DNA from: an uncultured Succinivibrionaceae bacterium
GTDB taxonomy: Bacteria; Pseudomonadota; Gammaproteobacteria; Enterobacterales; Succinivibrionaceae
Assembly (NCBI GenBank): GCA_900539665.1
Contig: UQCV01000018.1
Coordinates: 1-33,403 of the forward strand
Length of the DNA: 33,403 bases
Reading direction: 5' to 3'
In this document: in pieces, positions 1-6,590 of the stretch
Layout of the letters: each line of letters starts with the position of its first letter
How positions within the stretch are numbered: the first letter of the stretch is position 1
The notes under the pieces: generated by a model
Told to the model about the DNA's origin: nothing
Databases searched by the model: none
What the model saw: only the letters and a program-made list of their open reading frames with translations
Program-made: the position numbers and the translations under genes

Positions 1-55
1 TTCAATGAATTCCTAAAAATTATTATTTTCTATATCTAGATCAGCAGAATATGGG

Positions 56-86
56 CGGCGAACTCTAAATTGAATTCGCCGTTTTT
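56..86 (+). terminator. Rho-independent terminator of a gene left of the window
   Basis: A 7-bp GC-rich stem, CGGCGAA (56-62) with TTCGCCG (75-81), closes a 12-nt loop and is followed by five T. The T-run is on the plus strand, so it most likely ends a plus-strand gene lying before position 1. No coding sequence is visible in 1-398. Confidence 0.55.
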
Positions 87-144
87 AATTGTTTTAACTA
101 ACCAAGCAGCTAAAAGACCTGAGCCACAAGTAACTTTTTACAAG

Positions 145-364
145 GTGACATCCTCCCCCACCTATAGAGGTGGGGGCTTCCCACCGATAAGATAGGTTCA
201 GTTCTCGCTCAAGCACTCTAATGAGTACAGTATCAACGAGCTAACCCCGTGTGTCCCACAGTTCTATTACATTGTGGCATAATGTTTGGAAAACTGTCAA
301 GTAGATATCGGCAATTCATCTCACCACCTTAGAGGTAGGGGACTTCTTGCCGAGTTCTGTTAAA
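145..364. mobile_element. PATE-like IS200/IS605-derived element, no transposase
   Basis: A 220-bp non-coding unit bounded by two terminal hairpins. The left one is a perfect 9-bp stem (155-163 with 168-176, loop ATAG). The right one is a degraded version (324-341, core ACCT-TAG-AGGT). The outer 32 bp (145-176) and the outer 23 bp (342-364) recur joined together at 6354-6408. A related end lies at 33347-33403. Subterminal hairpins without ORFs are typical of palindrome-associated elements mobilised by IS605-family TnpA. The inner 165 nt hold further short stems, for example CCACA/TGTGG near 254-275, and may be a remnant of a TnpB guide-RNA scaffold (inference). With the terminator at 56-86, this accounts for most of the gene-free stretch 1-398. 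Confidence 0.6.
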
Positions 365-398
365 ATAGGAACATCCCCCTTAACTCTTAACTAAGAAA

Positions 399-758
399 TT
401 AAAGCTGGGCTATGTACTTTTCTAACGCTTCCACATCTTGCTCCGCCATGTCTTTAAGCTTAGCAACTTCAGTATCTAACGCGTAATTTTCACGATCTGC
501 TAAAAGCATAAGCTCAGCAGCTTTAGCTTCAACCATCAAGCGTTGCAAGCCAATTGAACTTGCAGCCCCTTTTAGCTTGTGTAGTTCCTTTCCTGCATCT
601 TCATACTCATGTTTTGCAAAACAAGCACGACACCCATCTAGGTATTCAACCACCCCTGTTTGAAATAATTCAAGAGCAGACTTAAACGGATCAGTACCAG
701 CAATACCAACAAATTCTTCAATATAGCTAGTATTGAGAAGTTCTTTTGTTTCTTCCAT
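399..758 (-). CDS. Stand-alone HPt phosphotransfer protein, ArcB C-terminal domain as a separate gene
   Basis: A 119-aa histidine phosphotransfer domain. The phosphoacceptor is His60 in HKLKGAASSIGLQRL, which closely matches the HPt domain at the C-terminus of E. coli ArcB (HKIKGAAGSVGL). The lead-in LLNTSYIEEFVGIAG also resembles the start of ArcB's HPt. The gene begins 14 nt after the stop of the upstream ArcB-like kinase, in a different frame. The kinase ends in tandem stops TAA TAG, and the HPt frame has a TGA two codons before its ATG, so this is a real gene split rather than one frameshift. A weak AGGA lies about 8 nt before the ATG. Expected role: accept phosphate from the receiver of the kinase and pass it to ArcA, which is not in the window. 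Cys43 and Cys46 are present. No clear terminator follows. Confidence 0.88.
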   Translation of the reverse strand: MEETKELLNTSYIEEFVGIAGTDPFKSALELFQTGVVEYLDGCRACFAKHEYEDAGKELHKLKGAASSIGLQRLMVEAKAAELMLLADRENYALDTEVAKLKDMAEQDVEALEKYIAQL

Positions 759-772
759 TATTCATAGTCCTA

Positions 773-2668
773 TTAGTTGTGCTTTTGCACAATATCATAT
801 TTGCTTAAAATTTCCTTTAATTTTTTTACAGATAAAGGTTTAGTGATGACATCAAGCACACTATGTCGTTGATATTCACCATATTCATGGGTGGCATTTG
901 CCGTAAGTGCAACCATCGGTACGAGCTTATGTTTCTTAAGCTCGTCCGCCACCATGAGCCCCGTCATATCAGGTAACTGCATGTCTAGAAGCACTAAATC
1001 AAAATTTCCCGCATTAAAAGCTTCAATAGCTTGAGCCCCTGTTTTAGCAGGAGTTACTGTATGACCTAGTCCCTTTAACATCGAAGTAGCCACTAAAATA
1101 TTAAGATCCACATCTTCTACTAAAAGGATATTTAACGGTCCTTCGGCCGCTGCAGGTTTTTCTTCGTCACTCGTGCCCTTTTTAAAGGTGAAATGAAGGG
1201 TAAATTCACTCCCCACCCCAAGTTCACTCTTTAACTCAATGCTCCCGCCCATCGCTTGGCATAGCTCTTTAGTTACATTTAAGCCGATCCCAGTCCCTGT
1301 GGCCTGCTTGGTACCTTTAACCTGGTAATAGAGCTCAAAAATTCGGTCATGTTCTTCTTTGGCAATCCCAATCCCACTATCCTTAACAGTCACCTCAACT
1401 ACTAACTCATTACCTTTAATGTGTTGTTTAACTAAGATGCCAATACCACCTTTTGAAGTAAATTTAACGGCATTAGTAATAAGATTCCAGAGCATCTGAC
1501 GTAAGCGCGTAGCATCAGTAACCACATAAGCAAAACCTTGCCCTTCAACCTTAAAATCCATCGACAGAGATTTTTGTTCAGCCATTAAACGAGCCAAGGT
1601 TTCTAGCGATTCTAAAAAATCAGGCCAAGCCACATTCTCTGAGACAATGGAGAAGGTCCGGCGTTCAAATTTATTTAAATCAATTACATCGTTAAAAATA
1701 TTACCTAAAGTAACTGCATTAACATTTATTGATTTTAGGTTACGTAAATCATCATCTTTAAAATGATTAGTGCCTAATAAAATCTCACTTAAGCCCACAA
1801 TCCCATTTAATGGGGTTCTTAATTCATGACTTAAAGTCGAAATAAAATTACTTTTCGCTTGTGAGGCTTGTTCAATCAATGCCTGCTCATGTTTAAGCTC
1901 AGTTATATCATGCCCATAACACATAATCCCTATCAGCTTACCTGTAGCGTTTAAGGCCGGACGTTTACGCATCTGTAAAACATAAGAACCAATCTTAACT
2001 TCATAAGTTAAGTCTTTAAGGCTTTCTTTTACTTCTTGGTCGCCACGATTAAAGGCCGTGGCCGCTTCCCCTTCTACATCTAGCAATTTTGCTACTTCAG
2101 CATTATCGCGAGCCTTAAGGAGGTGTAAAAGGTTATCATTAGCCCCAATTACTTTGCCCTTAGCATCACGAAACAAAATAATATCAGGAGTTAAACCGAT
2201 AATCGCATGGTTGAATATACGCTGTTCATCTAACGCTGCCTGGGTAGCTTGGCGTTGCTGAATTTCATTCGAAAAACTCCCACGTAAACGCGCATGTTCT
2301 TGAGACAGTTTTTTGGCTTCATCACGCTGATTGATGATAGCAATATAAGTACGAGCCAAGGATGATTTTAGCTGAGATTCGTTTTCACGAAGCTGTAAAT
2401 ACAGTCTACGATCTTCCTCTAGTTTGGCAAAAAATTTAGTAAACAACCCCACCGCAACCAAGGTAAAGAGCCCGCCAATAAATAATGGGAGCATGAAATC
2501 TAAAACAGTAAAAACATGTTCATAAAACACCAAGATTACCCAGTACAAGGCTGATACTAAGAGAGTAACCCAAATACCTGTACTAACTGTAATTACCGCC
2601 ACAGAACGACGATATATTATTAACTGAGCCGCTTTTACCGCATTGGACCAAAAACTCATAAGGGCCAT
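773..2668 (-). CDS. arcB: ArcB-type hybrid sensor histidine kinase lacking the HPt domain
   Basis: 631 aa. Two membrane segments (about 22-48 and 55-80) with a very short periplasmic loop are followed by a coiled-coil linker (about 80-150), a PAS domain (about 150-258), and a dimerisation domain with the H-box around His281 (FISTLSHELRTPLNG). The ATPase has an N-box (about 394-402), DSGIG (430-434) and GTGIGL (458-463). The receiver (512-625) has phosphoacceptor Asp562, acidic Asp519 and Lys610. Similarity to E. coli ArcB runs the whole length, but the protein stops after the receiver; the HPt is the next gene. Residues aligned to E. coli redox Cys180 and Cys241 are Ala176 and Val230. The only PAS cysteine is Cys250. 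Start: M1 has AGGT almost touching it, so Met4 (2659) is an alternative with better spacing. Role: redox-responsive control of fermentative and respiratory genes through ArcA. Confidence 0.9.
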   Translation of the reverse strand: MALMSFWSNAVKAAQLIIYRRSVAVITVSTGIWVTLLVSALYWVILVFYEHVFTVLDFMLPLFIGGLFTLVAVGLFTKFFAKLEEDRRLYLQLRENESQLKSSLARTYIAIINQRDEAKKLSQEHARLRGSFSNEIQQRQATQAALDEQRIFNHAIIGLTPDIILFRDAKGKVIGANDNLLHLLKARDNAEVAKLLDVEGEAATAFNRGDQEVKESLKDLTYEVKIGSYVLQMRKRPALNATGKLIGIMCYGHDITELKHEQALIEQASQAKSNFISTLSHELRTPLNGIVGLSEILLGTNHFKDDDLRNLKSINVNAVTLGNIFNDVIDLNKFERRTFSIVSENVAWPDFLESLETLARLMAEQKSLSMDFKVEGQGFAYVVTDATRLRQMLWNLITNAVKFTSKGGIGILVKQHIKGNELVVEVTVKDSGIGIAKEEHDRIFELYYQVKGTKQATGTGIGLNVTKELCQAMGGSIELKSELGVGSEFTLHFTFKKGTSDEEKPAAAEGPLNILLVEDVDLNILVATSMLKGLGHTVTPAKTGAQAIEAFNAGNFDLVLLDMQLPDMTGLMVADELKKHKLVPMVALTANATHEYGEYQRHSVLDVITKPLSVKKLKEILSKYDIVQKHN

Positions 2669-2747
2669 TACCTAACTACAACAAATTTTGCCTAATTTTT
2701 TAACCACTCTAGCTTGAAAACCGTAGCTGTTAGCAAGTCATAAAAAA

Positions 2748-4061
2748 CTAGTCTTTAGAACAATAATTATCAAATCCTTCAAACAGCCAAGGTTCATTTT
2801 CTCGCAAGTTGGCTAACATACGTCTAGTAATCAAAGTTACCCCACCTTCTGAACGGTAGAAACGACGGCTATCATCTTCATAATTTTCCCCAGCGACTAG
2901 GTTTCGAGGTAGTTCACACCCACGATCTAAAATCACCTTAGTTAAACGACAACCACGGTGAATTATGACATCAGGAAATGCTACCACTTCGTTAATAAAG
3001 CAAAATGAATGCACACGGACGTTATAGAACAACACACAAGAACAGATCGATGAACCACTGACAATAACCCCTGCCGACATGACACTGTTACGCAATATAG
3101 AAGAAGCCCCATTCATATCTTGCACGTATTTAGCTGGTGGCAACTGGGTTTGATAAGTCCAAATTGGCCATTCTTGATCGTATACGTCAAGATCAGGGGT
3201 TACTGATGCTAAGTCCATATTAGCAGCCCAGAAAGAATCGATAGTCCCTACATCACGCCAGTAAATGAGCTGCTTGCCTCTATTACATACACAAGACTTA
3301 CTAAAATCGTGGGCGTGAGCTAAACCTTTACGCACTAAGGATGGAATAATGTCATTTCCAAAATCATGCTGTGAATCAGATGATTCTTCGTCTTCTTGCA
3401 ACACCTTATACAAAAATTCTGCATTAAAAACGTAAATCCCCATTGATGCTAAGCACATATTATTGCTTCCAGGCATTAATTGAGGATCCTTTGGTTTTTC
3501 CGCAAATTGAGTGATGAGCCCATCTTCATTAACACTCATAATGCCATATGCAGATGCTTCAGCCTGGGGAATAGGTACACATGAAACGGTTACAGGTTGT
3601 TCATGTGAAATATGGTCCAATAATAATTTGGCATAATCCATTTTGTACACATGATCACCTGCTAAAATCAGAATGTACTTTGGATGATGTTCCTTAATAA
3701 TATCAAGATTTTGATAAACGGAATCGGCAGTACCACGATACCAATGCACTTCATCAATACGTTGCTGAGCTGGTAAAAAATCGAGAAATTCATTAAATTG
3801 ATTTCGTAAAAATGACCATCCAGCCTGCAAATGACGTAGTAAACTATGGGACTTATACTGAGTCACCACCCCAATTTTACGGATCCCTGAATTTATACAG
3901 TTAGATAAGGCGAAGTCGATAATACGAAACTTCCCCCCAAAATATACTGCAGGTTTGGCTCTAGTGTTAGTGAGCTGATGTAGGCGACTGCCACGTCCCC
4001 CGGCTAGCACCAACGCCATAGTTTGTTTTGTTACCTTTCTTGCACTAAGTGATTCTGCCAT
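2748..4061 (-). CDS. glgC: Glucose-1-phosphate adenylyltransferase (ADP-glucose pyrophosphorylase)
   Basis: 437 aa, close to the E. coli length of 431. It makes ADP-glucose from ATP and glucose-1-phosphate, the committed step of glycogen synthesis in the cytoplasm. The N-terminal nucleotide-binding loop is LAGGRGSRL. It is followed by RAKPAVYFGGKFRIIDF, the WYRGTADSVYQN and ILAGDHVYKMDY motifs and YWRDVGT. The C-terminal left-handed beta-helix includes SGSSICSCVLF and ends with RRFYRSEGGVTLITRRML, as in E. coli GlgC. A GGGAG lies upstream of the ATG. It is a lone glg gene here; glgA, glgB, glgX and glgP are not in the window. The arcB-like gene follows 79 nt downstream on the same strand, so read-through is possible. 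The 4062-4290 upstream gap shows no gene. Confidence 0.95.
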   Translation of the reverse strand: MAESLSARKVTKQTMALVLAGGRGSRLHQLTNTRAKPAVYFGGKFRIIDFALSNCINSGIRKIGVVTQYKSHSLLRHLQAGWSFLRNQFNEFLDFLPAQQRIDEVHWYRGTADSVYQNLDIIKEHHPKYILILAGDHVYKMDYAKLLLDHISHEQPVTVSCVPIPQAEASAYGIMSVNEDGLITQFAEKPKDPQLMPGSNNMCLASMGIYVFNAEFLYKVLQEDEESSDSQHDFGNDIIPSLVRKGLAHAHDFSKSCVCNRGKQLIYWRDVGTIDSFWAANMDLASVTPDLDVYDQEWPIWTYQTQLPPAKYVQDMNGASSILRNSVMSAGVIVSGSSICSCVLFYNVRVHSFCFINEVVAFPDVIIHRGCRLTKVILDRGCELPRNLVAGENYEDDSRRFYRSEGGVTLITRRMLANLRENEPWLFEGFDNYCSKD

Positions 4062-4290
4062 TTTATTTAACCAGCTCCCTTCAAACCGCCACCTTGCGGT
4101 TTTATAGTTTTATATTCTGCCTTTACGTGACGATAGGATACCATGTATCACATAGATTTAATGCGTTTTCAGAAAACTTGCGCTTCAAAACTTGTAACAC
4201 AACGCAAAATCACCGAAACTACGAAAATTTACATACTAAACTAAGAGAATTTTCCCCCAAAAAACTCACGTAGAAGCCTCCACCAAACAC

Positions 4291-5157
4291 CTATGCAAAC
4301 GCACCTTGGAGCAGGCTTAAGATCATGTTCTTTTGTTGATTAGCATGTGAAAGAACGGCCATCGAAGCTTGAAGTTTAATGTTATTTTCAACTACAGCGG
4401 CACACTCAGCCGCATAATCACAGTCTTCAATACGAGAACGAGCATTTGACAAATTTTCTATCGTGTTTTCTTGGTAACGAATGGCTGATTCCAATCGATT
4501 TTGTATTCCCCCAAATCGGCCACGTTCACCCGATACTACTTCTATTAATGAATCAATATTGCCTAATACTTGCTGTGAAGCTTCAGCCGTTGTTAAATCA
4601 AAACCATTTTTAAAAGCATCGATTACTTTTTGTTTGCCAGATTTTGTTGCCATCCCTTCAACTGTAAAGGCCAGTCCAAGGTCTATATCAATGCCCTGAC
4701 CTGCATAAGCCCCAACCTGGATATTTACCACGCCTTTCGAGCCATCTAAAATATGCTCACCCGCAAATGTAGTATCACTTGAGATGCGATTTATTTCTAA
4801 AAAGAGCTCTTTGGCTTCCGCATTTAAGGCGGCTCTATCTATCGCGCTACAAGTACCATTAGCAGATTGCAGTGAAAGCACTCTTACTCGCTGTAACATA
4901 TTAGTTACTTCATCGAGAGCACCTTCAGCTGTTTGGGCTAGTGATAACCCATCTTGAGCATTACGATTACCCTGAGTTAAACCATTGATTTCTGAAGTTA
5001 GTCTATGCGCTATTTGCATCCCAGCAGGATCGTCTTTAGCACTATTGATCCGCTTGCCGGAAGCGAGTCTTTTATATGACACATCAAGAGCATTGCTTGC
5101 CTGTTGCATAAAGCGTCGCGCAAACATGGAGGTGACATTTGTTATAAATAGTCCCAT
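4291..5157 (-). CDS. fliC: Flagellin, short form (D0/D1 only)
   Basis: 288 aa, so only the conserved N- and C-terminal helices (D0/D1) with almost no variable D2/D3 region. The N-terminal core has LASGKRINSAKDDPAG, the D1 helix has LQRVRVLSLQSANGT, and the C-terminal core has NLSNARSRIEDCDYA and VLSHANQQ. The D1 region corresponding to the TLR5-contact surface of enterobacterial flagellin (Arg90, Leu94) looks conserved. Three cysteines (103, 246, 252) are unusual, because flagellins are normally cysteine-free. Start: ATG with a strong AGGAGG 7 nt upstream. A sigma-28-type promoter lies at 5237-5263. No other flagellar genes are nearby, so it is a monocistronic late gene away from the main flagellar clusters. 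Confidence 0.94.
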   Translation of the reverse strand: MGLFITNVTSMFARRFMQQASNALDVSYKRLASGKRINSAKDDPAGMQIAHRLTSEINGLTQGNRNAQDGLSLAQTAEGALDEVTNMLQRVRVLSLQSANGTCSAIDRAALNAEAKELFLEINRISSDTTFAGEHILDGSKGVVNIQVGAYAGQGIDIDLGLAFTVEGMATKSGKQKVIDAFKNGFDLTTAEASQQVLGNIDSLIEVVSGERGRFGGIQNRLESAIRYQENTIENLSNARSRIEDCDYAAECAAVVENNIKLQASMAVLSHANQQKNMILSLLQGAFA

Positions 5158-5236
5158 TTTTTCCTCCTATTTTGTTTGCTTGAGCTTAAAAGAGGTCTGG
5201 TCTATCTAAGCTAAATTAGGGCCTTTCTCTCCTTAT

Positions 5237-5263
5237 ATATCGACTAAAAAATACAAAACTTAA
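5237..5263 (-). promoter_or_regulatory. Sigma-28 (FliA) promoter of the flagellin gene
   Basis: On the minus strand TTAAGTTT (5263-5256), an 11-nt spacer and GTCGATAT (5244-5237) match the FliA consensus TAAAGTTT-N11-GCCGATAA at 7/8 and 6/8. The predicted start is about 70 nt upstream of the flagellin ATG. Confidence 0.72.
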
Positions 5264-5295
5264 GACTAGTGAGGGTGGACCTTAATTTTAATTTT

Positions 5296-5357
5296 CCACA
5301 GCCAAAGTCCCCGTAACCTCTAGAGGTGATAGTAATCCTGGGGTTAATTAACTGTGG
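5296..5357. repeat. Nested inverted repeat between yhcC and the flagellin promoter
   Basis: Three concentric complementary pairs: CCACAG (5296-5301) with CTGTGG (5352-5357), CCCC (5309-5312) with GGGG (5340-5343), and the palindrome ACCTCTAGAGGT (5316-5327). Neither strand has a T-run after it, so it is not a standard terminator. The inner core resembles the hairpin cores of the IS605-type ends elsewhere in the window, and it may be a degenerate one. Confidence 0.4.
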
Positions 5358-5384
5358 CATTAAATATATAAACTATTTATAGAT

Positions 5385-6302
5385 CTAAAATAACGGCACA
5401 AAACTCTGGCCACGTGCACTCCCTTGGGGGCCATCACAGTCCAAAATAGCGACAATTTCATTTATGCAAGGCCATCTTTTACTTGACCACAAGGGCGCAA
5501 TCAAAGAATCATCCATTACTGACGCTCCTACGCGAGCAAATATTACTTGCGGAGGTGTATTTCTGATTAAATCTGCGGCTCTAGTAGCATATTCAGGTAG
5601 CTCTAACACCGAAATCTCACCTCTTTCATATTGCTTGGCCATGATACTACCACGCACAATATGCAATTGATGTAGCTTTAACGCCTCAACCCCTTCATTT
5701 AAAACAAGTTCTAAAGTTGTAAGGTTGTGTAAATGCTCTTCTCCCGGCAAGCCTAAAATTAGATGAGTGCAAACTTTCAAACCTCGAGCATGCGCTCGGG
5801 AAACAGCATCACAGTAATCTGCAAAAGTATGGTGCCGATTTATAGCCATAAGTGTTTCATCAAAGGCAGTTTGTAAACCCAACTCTAACCAAATTTCCTT
5901 GCCGGCATCCTGATATGAAGCTAATAAATCTAGCACATCATTACTGACACAATCCGGTCTAGTCCCCACGCACAAACCAACAATATCAGCACTTTTTAAA
6001 GCTTCATCATAATAACTCATCAGAACCTGCCTCTCGGCATAAGTACTAGTGTATGCCTGAAAATACGCTAAATACTTTAAGGATTTGCCACTTCGATTAG
6101 CCGCAAGTTGTTCCGAAATACTCTTAGACTTTTGGGCTCCCGCAAAGGAATGAACATTACAAAATGTACAGCCCCCTCGCCCTAAGGTCCCATCTCGATT
6201 TGGACATGAAAAACCACCATCTAAAGAAATCTTGTGCACACTCTGCCCAAAACGCGATTTTAGGTAATCACCAAAAGTAAAAACATATTGATTTAGCTGC
6301 AT
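5385..6302 (-). CDS. yhcC: Radical SAM protein YhcC (TIGR01212 family)
   Basis: 305 aa, similar to E. coli YhcC (309 aa) over its whole length. The iron-sulfur ligands are in FSCPNRDGTLGRGGCTFC, the usual three-cysteine set of this family. Other landmarks are YLAYFQAYTST, IVGLCVGTRPDC, WLELGLQTA, HLILGLPGE and LKLHQLHIVRGSIMAK. The reading frame is open up to 6383, but the family start MQLNQYVFTFGDYL and an AAGGAG about 10 nt upstream fix the start at 6302. It is a cytoplasmic SAM-dependent enzyme of the Elp3-like group; the substrate is not established. A 55-bp IS605-type hairpin element lies 52 nt before the start and is probably transcribed in its leader or carries part of its promoter region. 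Confidence 0.9.
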   Translation of the reverse strand: MQLNQYVFTFGDYLKSRFGQSVHKISLDGGFSCPNRDGTLGRGGCTFCNVHSFAGAQKSKSISEQLAANRSGKSLKYLAYFQAYTSTYAERQVLMSYYDEALKSADIVGLCVGTRPDCVSNDVLDLLASYQDAGKEIWLELGLQTAFDETLMAINRHHTFADYCDAVSRAHARGLKVCTHLILGLPGEEHLHNLTTLELVLNEGVEALKLHQLHIVRGSIMAKQYERGEISVLELPEYATRAADLIRNTPPQVIFARVGASVMDDSLIAPLWSSKRWPCINEIVAILDCDGPQGSARGQSFVPLF

Positions 6303-6353
6303 GCCAGATAACTCCTTTGAGGTGGCGTGATTTTTAAGTAAAACGCGCACTAA

Positions 6354-6408
6354 TTTAACAGAACTCGGCAAGAAGTCCCCCACCTCTATAGGTGGGGGAG
6401 GATGTCAC
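6354..6408 (-). mobile_element. 55-bp solo IS605-type end hairpin
   Basis: Read on the minus strand it is identical to window positions 145-176 followed directly by 342-364 (32 + 23 bases, 55/55 identical). It folds into a 9-bp stem CCCCCACCT/AGGTGGGGG with loop ATAG. It therefore equals the 220-bp element at 145-364 with its inner 165 bp removed. It sits between gltD and yhcC, upstream of the yhcC start. Confidence 0.65.
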
Positions 6409-6520
6409 TCTGAACTCGTAACGTCTTAACCTAAAAGCGCAATTTAATCTAAGAACAAGGTTAAAACAAAGGATTTTAGACCATGGCTAAAATCCAGAAA
6501 ATTAAACTAAAACTCAGTAT

Positions 6521-6560
6521 AAAAAAAGAGAACCAGATAGTAAAATCCGATTCTCTTTTT
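6521..6560 (-). terminator. Rho-independent terminator after gltBD
   Basis: A 10-bp stem, AAAAAGAGAA (6523-6532) with TTCTCTTTTT (6551-6560), has an 18-nt loop. On the minus strand it is followed by a T-run, 31 nt after the gltD stop. The symmetry allows bidirectional action. Confidence 0.7.
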
Positions 6561-6590
6561 CAAGTTTTAAAGTTTATCTTACTTTAGTGT

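Noticed and set aside
399..775. HPt gene as a frameshift artefact of a fused arcB
   Set aside because: The kinase frame ends in TAA TAG and the HPt frame has TGA two codons before its ATG; a single indel would not fuse them.
4049..4273. Plus-strand ORF of 74 codons between glgC and flagellin
   Set aside because: It starts inside glgC on the opposite strand, has no ribosome site and reads like AT-rich noise; the gap is the glgC upstream region.
6302..6383. 27-residue N-terminal extension of YhcC
   Set aside because: It is read through the IS605-type hairpin region, has no ribosome site, and the family start with AAGGAG is at 6302.
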